A DNA stretch of 64,000 bases from Treponema sp. Its GTDB lineage: Bacteria > Spirochaetota > Spirochaetia > Treponematales > Treponemataceae. Positions within the stretch are counted from its first letter, which is position 1. The number at the start of each line of letters is the position of its first letter. The stretch spans positions 62,001-126,000 of the forward strand of contig JAEEYO010000015.1 of the NCBI GenBank assembly GCA_016288205.1. The letters run 5' to 3'. Shown here piece after piece: positions 27,127 to 36,038 of this stretch. The notes beneath the pieces were generated by a model. That model was not told where the DNA came from. It worked only from the letters and a program-made list of their open reading frames with translations, and ran no database searches. The translations under genes were made by a program, and so were the position numbers.

Positions 27127-28179
27127 TCAGTTGAAGCGGATTTTCTGCCACACGTCGTGCACTTTGTCCAGGTCGTCACCGAGGTCCTGCTTCAAGGTAC
27201 AGCTGTATGCCTGCTCGGCGTTGTACATGGACGGCTTCGTGGTGTACTGGAGTGCCTCAAGATTCGCGACACAGGGATAGCGGAACTCGTCGATGAACAC
27301 GGCGTAATTCTCAGGTCTGTGGATGAAATTGATGAACTCGTTGGCAAGCTCGTAATGGGGCGCGTCCTTCAAAATGACCATGCTGTCCAAAGTTGCGGGA
27401 CCACCCTCAGGAGGAATGAAGAAATCAATAGTGTCCTCCCAGCGGCTCTCGTCCACCTCACCGAAAACAATCTCCGGGTAGCCCTGACAAAGCCAGAAAT
27501 CACCGGATGCGAAGGACTTACCGAATCCCTCCGCGTCAAACTTCGCGATGTTCGGCTTCCACTCATTCGCAATCACTTCGTAAGCGGCGTTCAGATCAGA
27601 CTCGCTCGTGCTGTTCATGTCGAATCCCTTGTAAAGGAGGGCGCAACCAATCACCTCGCGCATCTCGTCCATCATCGTGGCATGACCCTTGAACTGAGGA
27701 TCAGCGAAAATACCGTAGCTTCTCTCGTAGTCACCGCTCACCTTCGTCTTGTTCACCATGATTCCGGTGGCACTGAGGGCATAGGGAACCGCGTATTTCA
27801 TATCAGGATCGTAATCAGCCTTTTCCAGAATGACCGGATTGATTTTGCTCCTGTTGGTGAATTTGCTCTGGTCAATCTCACGAAGCATTCCCTGCTTAAT
27901 CATGATGGAAACAAAATCGTTGGAGGGAACGGCAATGTCATATCCCTTGGCACCGGCACGCAGCTTGGCATACATCTCGTCGCAGGTGGAATAGCTGTCC
28001 AGCTTGACCTTGCAGTCGAACTCCTTTTCAAAAGAGCGGAGAAGCGATTCGGGCGTGTAATAAGTCCAGTTGTAAAGATAAAGCGTGCGGTCATCGGATT
28101 TTTTTGCGCATGAAATAAAAAGGGAAGATAAAAGCACGGAACAGAAAAGTCCGCGGAAAAGTTTGGTGAAGCGTTTCAA
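27127..28179 (-). CDS. potD: PotD-like polyamine-binding lipoprotein, copy 1
   Basis: 350 residues from a TTG at 28179 preceded by AGGAG eight bases upstream; this start gives a clean lipoprotein signal KRFTKLFRGLFCSVLLSSLF ending ISC. The mature protein matches PotD: TLYLYNWTYYTPESLL, GYDIAVPSNDFVSIMIKQGML, PYALSATGIMVNKTKV, FWLCQGYPEIVFGE. It would bind spermidine or putrescine in the periplasm for an ABC importer. No permease or ATPase gene is near. Paralogue of the next gene, in tandem. Confidence 0.9.
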   Translation of the reverse strand: MKRFTKLFRGLFCSVLLSSLFISCAKKSDDRTLYLYNWTYYTPESLLRSFEKEFDCKVKLDSYSTCDEMYAKLRAGAKGYDIAVPSNDFVSIMIKQGMLREIDQSKFTNRSKINPVILEKADYDPDMKYAVPYALSATGIMVNKTKVSGDYERSYGIFADPQFKGHATMMDEMREVIGCALLYKGFDMNSTSESDLNAAYEVIANEWKPNIAKFDAEGFGKSFASGDFWLCQGYPEIVFGEVDESRWEDTIDFFIPPEGGPATLDSMVILKDAPHYELANEFINFIHRPENYAVFIDEFRYPCVANLEALQYTTKPSMYNAEQAYSCTLKQDLGDDLDKVHDVWQKIRFN

Positions 28180-28225
28180 TTTGAATACTCCTGAAATGTT
28201 TTGTTGGTTATACCCCATAAATTTG

Positions 28226-28257
28226 GCATATACGGTAGATTTTTTAACCGCATATAC
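28226..28257. promoter_or_regulatory. Paired GCATATAC elements between the two PotD genes
   Basis: GCATATAC occurs at 28226 and 28250, 24 bases apart (about two helical turns), upstream of PotD copy 1. A regulator site is possible; nothing confirms it. Confidence 0.3.
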
Positions 28258-28404
28258 TTTAGACTCAGGGTCGCGCCGATTAGGACATCTCTAAAAATCA
28301 TCTATGATTATTTAAAGATGCCCAGCGTTCCCCTGGATGCCGCCCATGACTTCAACGAAGATTGACGGCACGTCTGTTTATAATTCTCAATTATTCATTG
28401 ATAA

Positions 28405-29460
28405 TTATTCGCTGAATCTGATTTCCTGCCATCTCTCGTTGAATTTGTCAAGGTTCTCGCCAAGATCCATCTTGAGAGTACAGTTGGAAATTTGAGCCGC
28501 ATCGTAAACCGGAGTCGTCGTCATGTACTGCTCGGCCTCCATGTTGATGAAGCACGGGAAGTTGAATGCGTCAAGGAATTTCGCGTACTCCTCGGGGCGG
28601 TGGATAAAGTTAATGAACTCATTCGCCATGTCAGCGTGCTTTGCGTCCTTGAGGATACACATGCTGTCCATGTAGGAAGCTCCACCCTCGGCGGGGATGA
28701 AGAAGTCAATCGTCTCGTCCCATTTTTCCTCGGGAACCTCTCCGTAAACGACCTCGGCATATCCGTGACAGAGCCAGAAATCTCCGTTTGCAAAGGATTT
28801 TCCGAATCCCTCCGCGTCAAACTTCACGAGATTGGGCTTCCATGACTCCTCAATCATCTTCGCGGCGGCATCCAGCTCAATGTCGCTCGTACTGTTCACG
28901 TCGCATTTCAGGTGCACAAGAGCGTCTCCCATCACCTCGCGCATGTCGTCCATCATCGTGGCATGCCCCTTGAACTGCGGGTCGGCGAAAATGCTCCAGT
29001 CGCGGACATAGGATCCCTCGGGAACCTTCGTCTTGTTCACGCACACACCGGCGGCACCAATATAATATGGAACGGCATATTTCATCTGCGGGTCATAGGT
29101 CGCCTTCTGCAATGCAACCGGATTGATTTTTCCCTTGTTGGTGAATTTCGTCTGGTCAATCTCCTGCAGCATTCCCTGATTGATCATAATGGAAACATAG
29201 TCCTGCGAGGGCACAACAATGTCATATCCCTTGGCACCGGCCTTCAGCTTGGAATACATCTCCTCGTTCGAGGCATAGCAGTCAACCTTCACTGTAACAC
29301 CGAACTCCTTTTTGAAATCCTCAAGAACTTCATCCGGAGTGTAGTAAGTCCAGTTGTAAAGGTACAATGTCTTTCCGTCATCTTTTGAGCAGGACGCAAG
29401 ACCCAGAGCAAACGCGGCAACGCATACCGCAAGCGAAAAAGCGGTGATACTTTTTTTCAT
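28405..29460 (-). CDS. potD: PotD-like polyamine-binding lipoprotein, copy 2
   Basis: 351 residues with signal peptide KKSITAFSLAVCVAAFALGL and lipobox ASC. The body is closely similar to copy 1 along its length (TLYLYNWTYYTPDEVL, GYDIVVPSQDYVSIMINQGML, FADPQFKGHATMMDDMRE, FWLCHGYAEVVYGE). Family role: periplasmic polyamine binding; T. pallidum has a characterised PotD. It precedes copy 1 with a 225-base gap. Ribosome site AGGAGG. Ligand differences between the copies cannot be read off. Confidence 0.92.
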   Translation of the reverse strand: MKKSITAFSLAVCVAAFALGLASCSKDDGKTLYLYNWTYYTPDEVLEDFKKEFGVTVKVDCYASNEEMYSKLKAGAKGYDIVVPSQDYVSIMINQGMLQEIDQTKFTNKGKINPVALQKATYDPQMKYAVPYYIGAAGVCVNKTKVPEGSYVRDWSIFADPQFKGHATMMDDMREVMGDALVHLKCDVNSTSDIELDAAAKMIEESWKPNLVKFDAEGFGKSFANGDFWLCHGYAEVVYGEVPEEKWDETIDFFIPAEGGASYMDSMCILKDAKHADMANEFINFIHRPEEYAKFLDAFNFPCFINMEAEQYMTTTPVYDAAQISNCTLKMDLGENLDKFNERWQEIRFSE

Positions 29461-29568
29461 TAAAGTATCCTCCTAGGTGATTTTTTTGTAAATGAAATTA
29501 TTCCCATTTATGGCGATTGTGTCAAGTGGAAAAAAGGAGAATTAATCCTTACAAGTTACCGGGTCTGA

Positions 29569-29600
29569 TTGACAGGATGACTTTCCTGTGCTATCTTTTT
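29569..29600 (+). promoter_or_regulatory. Promoter with internal dyad for the solute-binding protein gene
   Basis: TTGACA (29569-29574), 17-base spacer, TATCTT. The spacer contains ACAGGA-N6-TCCTGT (29572-29589), a perfect 6+6 dyad that would block polymerase if occupied. Ribosome site AAGGAG before ATG 29632. Confidence 0.6.
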
Positions 29601-29631
29601 TCAGGGAAATTAAAGTCCAAGGAGAAAAAGT

Positions 29632-31362
29632 ATGAAAAAATTTGTTTTGGCGCTGTGCATGTTGTGCGGTCTTGCCCTGTGTGCGGACGCGAAGAAAACT
29701 GACGGCGCATCCGGATCAAACAAAAAAGCAAATTCAAAGACGAGCATTTCCGTCTTCACGATGCAGCAGAGGGAATATCCTCCCAAGAGCAATCCGGCGT
29801 ACAAATGGATTGAGAAAAATTTCGGAGTGACATTTGACTGGGACATCCTCGTGGGCGACAAGGACGTCAAGATCGGAATCCTCATCAACTCCGGCGACCT
29901 CCCCGACATGGTTGAGGTGGACTCAAGACGCTTCCAGAATGCGGGATGCCTTCGCGACCTGAAGCCGCTCCTTGAGAAATACGGACCCAATCTGATGCGG
30001 CATTACTCAAGTATATGGAAGAAAATGATTGACTCCGACTCCGAAAAAGACGCTGCGGGAAACATTGTGGCAGAGCACATCTACTCGCTTCCGAGTTTCA
30101 GCGCGGTGGACGGCATTCCCTCCGACACATACTACAACGTGAACGCATGGTGGATTCAGAAGGCTGTCCTGAAAGAATTCGGATATCCAAAAATCAAAAC
30201 CGTTGACCAGTATTTCGACCTGATTGAAAAATACTATCAACTGCATCCCACAATTGACGGCAAGAATACGATTCCCTTCTCGCTCATCACGGCGGACTGG
30301 GAGGCATTCAATCTGTGGAATCCGCCTCAGTTTCTCGGGGGAAATCCGAATGAGGGAAACGGACACGTCGTAAGAGAGGGCGGAAAGCTCATCTATGAGG
30401 ACATGTTCACGGACGCAAACGCAAAGAGATGGTTCAAGCTCGCAAACTCATATTTCCAGAGAGGACTGATTGACCCCGAATCTTTCACCGACACACGAGA
30501 ACAGTATTACAGTAAAATTTCTGAGGGACGCGTTCTCGGCATGTTCATCCAGGGATGGGAATTCATGGGTGAGCCGGAAGAGATTCTCTGGTACATGGGA
30601 AAAGATGAGAGAACCTACGCTCCCCTGCCCCTGACATTCGACGAATCAATCAGGCCGCACTACCGCGACTATCCGCTCCCGGACCTTCAGAGGGGATACG
30701 GAATCACCGTGAGATGCCCGGAGGACAAGGCGATCAGAATCATTCAGTTCATGGACAAAATGCTTGAGGAAGAGAACCAGAGAATCCTTTACTGGGGATT
30801 TGAGGGCAAGGACTACAAGATTGACAAAAACGGCTCGGTTACGGGAACCAAGGGCGCGGCATACAGGACGGCAAAGCAGCGTGCGGAACAGAAAGACCCG
30901 GTCTGGCTCAACAACAACCGTGCTCTTCTTTGGTCTTACGAGGCTCCCAAGCTTGAGGGAAAGATGCCGAGCGGCTACACGCGGAATATGAACGAGCTTC
31001 CCTGGGAATACGCGGCGACACAGGCACAGGTTGACCTTGATTTGTGGAAGGCATACGGAGTCTCATCCTACACAGAGCTCATGGATCCCAATCCTCCGAA
31101 AAACGCGCCCTGGTATCCGATGTGGCAGTGCAGCCCAGATTTTAACACGCACAATCAAGACGAATATGATGCGGCCATTGCGATGACGAGTTTTGAGCAA
31201 ATCCAGAGAGAGTATCTTCCCCGCCTGATTATGACAAAGCCCGCAAACTTTGAGAATCTGTGGAATGAATACTGCTCCAAGATGAAACCCCTCACGAGAG
31301 CATACAACAAATACATGCAGCAAAAGCTCGACCAGCGCGTGAAGATATTCGGAGGACAATAG
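29632..31362 (+). CDS. Extracellular solute-binding protein (LplA-like, sugar ABC type)
   Basis: 576 residues with a signal peptide (MKKFVLALCMLCGLALCADA). Whether it is a lipoprotein is unclear: LALC is a poor lipobox, ADA-KK a plausible signal peptidase I site. The body is a large family 1-like binding protein (SISVFTMQQREYPPKSNPAY, NSGDLPDMVEVDSRRF, YYNVNAWWIQKAVLKEFGYP, GYGITVRCPEDKAIRIIQFM). Such proteins usually sit beside two permease genes; none is here, so it is an orphan receptor or shares a distant transporter. Confidence 0.85.
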   Translation: MKKFVLALCMLCGLALCADAKKTDGASGSNKKANSKTSISVFTMQQREYPPKSNPAYKWIEKNFGVTFDWDILVGDKDVKIGILINSGDLPDMVEVDSRRFQNAGCLRDLKPLLEKYGPNLMRHYSSIWKKMIDSDSEKDAAGNIVAEHIYSLPSFSAVDGIPSDTYYNVNAWWIQKAVLKEFGYPKIKTVDQYFDLIEKYYQLHPTIDGKNTIPFSLITADWEAFNLWNPPQFLGGNPNEGNGHVVREGGKLIYEDMFTDANAKRWFKLANSYFQRGLIDPESFTDTREQYYSKISEGRVLGMFIQGWEFMGEPEEILWYMGKDERTYAPLPLTFDESIRPHYRDYPLPDLQRGYGITVRCPEDKAIRIIQFMDKMLEEENQRILYWGFEGKDYKIDKNGSVTGTKGAAYRTAKQRAEQKDPVWLNNNRALLWSYEAPKLEGKMPSGYTRNMNELPWEYAATQAQVDLDLWKAYGVSSYTELMDPNPPKNAPWYPMWQCSPDFNTHNQDEYDAAIAMTSFEQIQREYLPRLIMTKPANFENLWNEYCSKMKPLTRAYNKYMQQKLDQRVKIFGGQ

Positions 31363-31428
31363 ATTCAGTGCCAAGCATCGGATTAAGTCCGGCAATGACA
31401 GATTATTGGATCCGCAGAAAAAATCCTA

Positions 31429-31475
31429 TTGACAAAATCCGCGAAGAAGATTATATTGTTACTATAAAAAGTATC
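31429..31475 (+). promoter_or_regulatory. trpBA promoter with abutting 18-bp operator
   Basis: TTGACA (31429-31434), 17 bases, TATATT (31452-31457), then immediately GTTACTATAAAAAGTATC (31458-31475). It differs from the trpGD operator at 2 of 18 positions and has the same placement. Confidence 0.8.
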
Positions 31476-31498
31476 ATTTTAATTATGAGGACTGGAAG

Positions 31499-32767
31499 AT
31501 GATTTATTCAACAGACGGATTTTTTGACCTGTACGGCGGAAAATATGTGGCGGAAGTTTTGAGACGGCCGCTGGATGAGCTTGAGGACGCGTTCAGGTAT
31601 TACATGCAGGATTATGATTTTCTTGAGGAGCTGAACACAATCCGGCGTGATTATATAGGAAGAGAAACACCGCTTTACTTTGCGGAGACTGCGACAAAAC
31701 TCCTTGGTGGCGCGCAGATTTACATAAAGCTTGAGGGACTTGCAAACACTGGTGCGCATAAAATCAACAATGCCATCGGTCAGTGCCTTCTTGCAAAAAG
31801 GATGGGAAAAAAAAGAATCATCGCGGAGACTGGAGCGGGTCAGCACGGTCTTGCTACGGCGGCGGCATGTGCGAAGCTTGGTCTGGACTGCACCATATAT
31901 ATGGGCGAGGTCGATGTGAGGCGGCAGCAACCGAATGTGGCGGCGATGGAACTTTACGGTGCGAAGGTTCATGCGGTCAAATCTGGAAGCAGGACGCTGA
32001 AGGATGCCGTGAACGAAGCCATGCGTGACTGGGCGGCACACCCGGACTCAACCCATTACGTACTCGGAAGCGCGTTGGGACCAGCCCCATTTCCTGACAT
32101 CGTGAGGGAATTTCAGTCGGTGATCGGAAACGAAGTCAAGGCACAGTGCGAGCAGAGAGGAATCAAAATAGGAGCGATGGTGGCCTGCGTCGGAGGCGGA
32201 AGCAACTCAATCGGATTTTTCTCGCCATTCATTGACGAAAAGGAGCCGAGGCTAATCGGTGCGGAGGCCGGTGGAATTGGACCGGGCATCGGAGAGAACG
32301 CGAGCCGCATGACAGGCAACGCAAGCCGCGAGGGAATCCTTCAGGGATACAAGAGCCGTTTCCTTCTTGATGAGGACGGACAGGTACTTCCAACGAGGTC
32401 AATCAGCGCGGGACTTGATTACTGCGGAATCGGACCTCAGCTTGCCGCATTGGGAAAGAGCGGACGTGTTGAGTTTACGGCAATCCGCGACAAGGAGGCA
32501 CTTGAGGCAGTGTCTTTCTTCGCAAAAAACGAGGGAGTCCTTTTCGCACTGGAGAGCGCACACGCAGGAGCCGCAGCCATGAAGATTGCAAAGGAAGTTC
32601 CGAGCGACAAGGCAATCATAATCAATATGTCGGGACGCGGAGACAAGGATGTTTTCATCACGAGCCCAGTTTTCCGACCAGCCGAGTGGCTTGATTTCCT
32701 TCATGCGGAGATTGAGCGTCTTGAGGAAAAGAAGGACATCCACGACGCGCGCTCAATGCAGGGATGA
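31499..32767 (+). CDS. trpB: Tryptophan synthase beta chain
   Basis: 422 residues. PLP lysine in NTGAHKINNAIGQ, phosphate-binding GGGSNSIGFFSPF, and the conserved ETGAGQHGLATAAACA and MGEVDVRRQQPNVAAM. It condenses indole with serine. trpA follows after 36 bases in the same operon. Normal length for TrpB1. Confidence 0.97.
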   Translation: MIYSTDGFFDLYGGKYVAEVLRRPLDELEDAFRYYMQDYDFLEELNTIRRDYIGRETPLYFAETATKLLGGAQIYIKLEGLANTGAHKINNAIGQCLLAKRMGKKRIIAETGAGQHGLATAAACAKLGLDCTIYMGEVDVRRQQPNVAAMELYGAKVHAVKSGSRTLKDAVNEAMRDWAAHPDSTHYVLGSALGPAPFPDIVREFQSVIGNEVKAQCEQRGIKIGAMVACVGGGSNSIGFFSPFIDEKEPRLIGAEAGGIGPGIGENASRMTGNASREGILQGYKSRFLLDEDGQVLPTRSISAGLDYCGIGPQLAALGKSGRVEFTAIRDKEALEAVSFFAKNEGVLFALESAHAGAAAMKIAKEVPSDKAIIINMSGRGDKDVFITSPVFRPAEWLDFLHAEIERLEEKKDIHDARSMQG

Positions 32768-32803
32768 TTTTATCCCGCGAAAATTTGAATCAGGAGTAAT
32801 ATA

Positions 32804-33559
32804 ATGGAAAAGATAAAATTGATGAGCCACCTTGTTGCGGGCTACCCCACCGACTCCCTTGCTCTTACGGCAGCACGTTCCCTGATTGCGGGAGGAGCAG
32901 ACATACTTGAGATACAGCTTCCATTCAGCGACCCGAGCGCGGACGGCCCGGCCATCCAGGATGCATGCACGAAGGTTCTCTCAAGAAAATACAGGACAAG
33001 CGACGGACTTGCATTCATAAAAAAAATCCACGAGGAATTCCCCGACACACCGATTTACCTTATGAGCTACGGTTCTCTCGTATACACCCCGGGAGTATCT
33101 GATTTCTGCAAGAGAGCCGCAGCCGCAGGAGTAAAGGGCATGATTATCCCCGACCTTCCCTTTGACCATGACGAGGGACTTACGGACGCATGCAAAGAAA
33201 ACGGCATGATAAACATACCTGTCGCGGCACCGAGCATGAGCGACGAAAGACTGGACAAACTTGCGCACGCGGGATTTCCTTTTATCTATGCGGCACTGAG
33301 GGCAGGAATCACAGGCACGCAGACAACCATAGACGAGGGCACGCTTAACTTCCTTAAAAAAGTGAGCGCGGGAGGAAGCAAGGTTTACGGAGGATTCGGA
33401 ATCAGCACGGGAGAGCAGTCAAAGGCGCTCGCATCATCGGTTGATGCAATCGTCGCGGGAAGCGTATTCGTGCGTCTCATCACCGAAGCCCAGGATGACG
33501 AGAAAAAACTTGCACAGACAGTCACGGCAAAAGCAAAGGAACTCACCGGACAGGCATAA
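32804..33559 (+). CDS. trpA: Tryptophan synthase alpha chain
   Basis: 251 residues, TIM barrel: catalytic Glu in DILEIQLPFSDPSADGPAIQ and Asp in the following DGP; MSYGSLVYTPGVSDF, GMIIPDLPFDHDEG and GGFGISTGEQSKAL. It releases indole from indole-glycerol phosphate and passes it to TrpB. Confidence 0.96.
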   Translation: MEKIKLMSHLVAGYPTDSLALTAARSLIAGGADILEIQLPFSDPSADGPAIQDACTKVLSRKYRTSDGLAFIKKIHEEFPDTPIYLMSYGSLVYTPGVSDFCKRAAAAGVKGMIIPDLPFDHDEGLTDACKENGMINIPVAAPSMSDERLDKLAHAGFPFIYAALRAGITGTQTTIDEGTLNFLKKVSAGGSKVYGGFGISTGEQSKALASSVDAIVAGSVFVRLITEAQDDEKKLAQTVTAKAKELTGQA

Positions 33560-33594
33560 ATCCGAATCACCTTTCACACACAAAATAAAAAAAG

Positions 33595-33646
33595 CCCGGA
33601 CGCAAACCGTAAAATCCATGCGGTTTTAAATCCGGGTGTTTTTTTT
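33595..33646 (+). terminator. Rho-independent terminator of trpBA
   Basis: CCCGGA (33595-33600) pairs with TCCGGG (33631-33636), with an inner AAACCG/CGGTTT stem, followed by GTGT and a T run. Confidence 0.85.
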
Positions 33647-33663
33647 CATGCACCACTTTCTTG

Positions 33664-34419
33664 TCAGCTCAGTTTCTTTCCCAGAAAATCCACAAATGAG
33701 ACATCCCCGATCAAGTATTCCTTGTCCTTGCTGTCTGCGATTATCCTGTCCATCCCCTCCTGATACTCTTCATCCGAAATCAAATGCAGCTGAGACATAT
33801 CGCGGTTTCTTACCTCGTCAAGGATATCGGCATAATAGAATTTTTTGATGAAAGTGTGTACCGCCGCCTGGGTCTCAAAATGAAGGTCGTCAAGCCATTT
33901 AAAAATATCTATTGATTTTGGGAAACGCTCGCCGTCAAGTTTCTCAATCTGCGGATAGTATTTATAAACCCAGTAATGCCGCATGTAGTCATTGTTGATA
34001 TTGTAAATGCTCACGCTGCCCTCTGGCTTCAGCACCCTGCGGACCTCTTTCAGGGCCTTTATCTTGTCGTCAAAATGATGGAACGCGAACCTTATCTTTA
34101 TATAATCAACCGACCCGTCCTCAAGCGGTATGTCACAGGCATCGCCAACCATCAGCTCCGCGCCCAGATTTTTTTGTCTTGCAACCTCAAGCATGTCCGG
34201 TGATTTGTCAATTCCAATCCATTTGATGTTCAGGCCCTTGTATTCCTCGGTCTGCCTCACCAAATAATTTCCTGTCCCGCACGCGAGGTCAAGCACGGTA
34301 AAAGATTCTCCGTCACCACGGGCAATAAGTTCCGCTATGTTCTGATCCTTCTCCACGGAATGTCTTATCTTGTTGTCATCATACTTCGGCGCGATTTTTG
34401 AATAATCCGTTTTCTTCAT
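33664..34419 (-). CDS. Class I SAM-dependent methyltransferase
   Basis: 251 residues. SAM-binding motif I VLDLACGTGNYLV, then WIGIDKSPDMLEVARQK, AELMVGDACDIPLEDGSVD and IRFAFHHFDDKIKALKEV. Resembles UbiE/COQ5-type small-molecule methyltransferases; substrate unknown. Next to it lies an apparent deletion remnant of an S-adenosylhomocysteine nucleosidase gene, which would have recycled its by-product. Confidence 0.9.
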   Translation of the reverse strand: MKKTDYSKIAPKYDDNKIRHSVEKDQNIAELIARGDGESFTVLDLACGTGNYLVRQTEEYKGLNIKWIGIDKSPDMLEVARQKNLGAELMVGDACDIPLEDGSVDYIKIRFAFHHFDDKIKALKEVRRVLKPEGSVSIYNINNDYMRHYWVYKYYPQIEKLDGERFPKSIDIFKWLDDLHFETQAAVHTFIKKFYYADILDEVRNRDMSQLHLISDEEYQEGMDRIIADSKDKEYLIGDVSFVDFLGKKLS

Positions 34420-34467
34420 TTTTCACTCTCTCCTTTTCTCAATTATAGAATATTTTTACTTAATTTT

Positions 34468-34556
34468 CTACATCTCTGAAACCAAGGCAAGCGTTATGTC
34501 CCTCGCGATTCTGGTTCCAGTTCACTATCCCCGGCACAGATAATTCCGACTTTCAT
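34468..34556 (-). pseudogene. Internally deleted MTA/SAH nucleosidase-like gene
   Basis: A ribosome site (GGGAGAG) and ATG at 34556 open MKVGIICAGDSELEP, the typical N-terminus of 5'-methylthioadenosine/S-adenosylhomocysteine nucleosidase. After 15 residues that frame ends; the neighbouring frame reads IARDITLALVSEM and a stop at 34468, as a C-terminus might. The simplest reading is loss of about 600 bases of a normal ~230-codon gene. Identity rests on the short N-terminus, so it is tentative. Confidence 0.45.
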
Positions 34557-34583
34557 TTTTTTCTCTCCCTCCCGCAAAAAATC

Positions 34584-35171
34584 CTAATCATACATCCAGC
34601 GCGATGTGATTTTTGAAACCTTGCCATTCTCAAAGTCAATGCAAAGCTCATACCATGCAAAATCTCCGAACGAACATTTTCCGTCGCTTGTGTATTCAAA
34701 ACTGTTGTCAGGAGCATAAAGCGGCGCACCAATCAAATTCACGACCTCAACTTTGTCCATCCCAGGTTTCAGCTTGGGAATGTTGTACGGATTAAAACTT
34801 GAGTCGCATTCAGTATCAATCAGCGGATTATACACGCACCGCCCCTCAAGACCCCAGACAAATTCACAGAGCGGAAGCAGTACGGAAAAAATGATTATGA
34901 CAATCTCAAGCGGAAGAAAAACGAATCCGAGTCCCTCAAAAAGTGATTTTCTCATTATAACGGCGGCAACAATCCACCCGATGAAACCAAGTCCGATAAA
35001 AAAGCTTATGACGTACTCTGAAAATTCACCACAACCAAGAGCTTCAACAAGAGTCTTGTCCCTAAGCGCATAAAACACCGCTCCGACGGAACAGCCCAAA
35101 ACAAGATTTATGAGAGCACCGATTACAAGAAACATTAGAAACGCGCACAGCTTTTTTGCGAAACGTTTCAT
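34584..35171 (-). CDS. Membrane protein with C-terminal BamE/SmpA-like domain
   Basis: 195 residues. Three or four membrane helices in the first ~110 residues (LCAFLMFLVIGALINLVLG, VISFFIGLGFIGWIVAAVIM, LEIVIIIFSVLLPLCEFVW), then an outside domain with KLKPGMDKVEVVNLIGAP and WYELCIDFENGKVSKITSRW, the SmpA/OmlA (BamE-like) pattern, which in other proteins stabilises envelope complexes. Exact role unknown. Good ribosome site (GGAGG). Confidence 0.75.
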   Translation of the reverse strand: MKRFAKKLCAFLMFLVIGALINLVLGCSVGAVFYALRDKTLVEALGCGEFSEYVISFFIGLGFIGWIVAAVIMRKSLFEGLGFVFLPLEIVIIIFSVLLPLCEFVWGLEGRCVYNPLIDTECDSSFNPYNIPKLKPGMDKVEVVNLIGAPLYAPDNSFEYTSDGKCSFGDFAWYELCIDFENGKVSKITSRWMYD

Positions 35172-35204
35172 AAAACCTCCGTCTTCAGAGATGCCATCCC
35201 TTTT

Positions 35205-35738
35205 TTATTTTACCAGCAACTTCTTCGTCGCAAAGTCATACCATTTTTTACCCTCAACGGTATCGAGCAGGATTCCGTCATCCTCCAGAGACTCTATGCC
35301 GCCCCAGTAAAAGTGCGAGACCGTGCGTTTCAAATTCCGAGTTTCGCTTATGACATCGGACAGGAAAATCTTTGCATATTCCTCACCATTCCGGTACACC
35401 ATAAACAGGACATAATCAGCACCGAAATCAGGGTGAACCAGTCCGCCCCAGTCATCAAGAATGCAGAACTCTCCGTTGTTGGAAACTCTCGCATAAAGAT
35501 ACCATTGTGGAATGTTCCATTTTTCCTTCGCGAAATACAGTGAATCTGAATCAGTAACGTATTTCTCCGGCACAAACAACTCATAGCATGTCGTAAGATT
35601 TTCCTCAGCATCGCAAATCAGGAAGTAACGTTTGTTTTTGGAACATCTTGTGTAGGTCTCCGGCGGCGGCATCGGCTCATCCGCAAAAATCGGCACGGCA
35701 AGAAACATCAAGATTATGAATCTGAATATTGATTTCAT
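35205..35738 (-). CDS. Uncharacterised exported protein
   Basis: 177 residues with a signal peptide (MKSIFRFIILMFLAVPIFAD). The mature part is Trp/Tyr-rich beta-type sequence (WNIPQWYLYARVSNNGEFCI, DDWGGLVHPDFGADYVLFM). No family recognised. Ribosome site AGGAG. Same strand and spacing as the neighbouring small envelope gene, so perhaps one operon. Confidence 0.7.
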   Translation of the reverse strand: MKSIFRFIILMFLAVPIFADEPMPPPETYTRCSKNKRYFLICDAEENLTTCYELFVPEKYVTDSDSLYFAKEKWNIPQWYLYARVSNNGEFCILDDWGGLVHPDFGADYVLFMVYRNGEEYAKIFLSDVISETRNLKRTVSHFYWGGIESLEDDGILLDTVEGKKWYDFATKKLLVK

Positions 35739-35785
35739 GCGCTTCTCCTGTTATTGATAATCAGATAATACTACAGTGCAATCCA

Positions 35786-36022
35786 TTACGCAAATCTACC
35801 TCTTATCTCAGAAAAAGCCTCTCCTAATGGCGTTACACGTCCGTTTTCCATATCCTCAAAGCCTTTCTGCATTTTTTTTGAAAATGCTTCTTGTGTTTCT
35901 GAAAGGCTCTCATATTTAGACTGATTATACTGATATAACAAAAAAGCCAGATATTTTGAGGCGTCCTCAAGACAATTTTCCGGCAACGCTTTGACCTGCT
36001 CACAAACTGATTCGTATGACAT
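35786..36022 (-). CDS. Small antitoxin-like protein without adjacent toxin
   Basis: 78 residues from ATG 36022, which has GGAGG five bases upstream; an ATG at 36034 overlaps that ribosome site and is less likely. Composition (YESLSETQEAFSKKMQKGFE, NGRVTPLGEAFSEIRGRF) resembles small helical antitoxins in the DUF2281/VapB-like group. No toxin gene lies next to it on either side. Confidence 0.6.
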   Translation of the reverse strand: MSYESVCEQVKALPENCLEDASKYLAFLLYQYNQSKYESLSETQEAFSKKMQKGFEDMENGRVTPLGEAFSEIRGRFA

Positions 36023-36038
36023 CTGAACCTCCATTCAA

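Noticed and set aside
27157-28113. 318-codon plus-strand ORF opposite a PotD gene
   Set aside because: The minus-strand PotD is clearly real along the same span; this ORF is an antisense shadow of GC-skewed codons.
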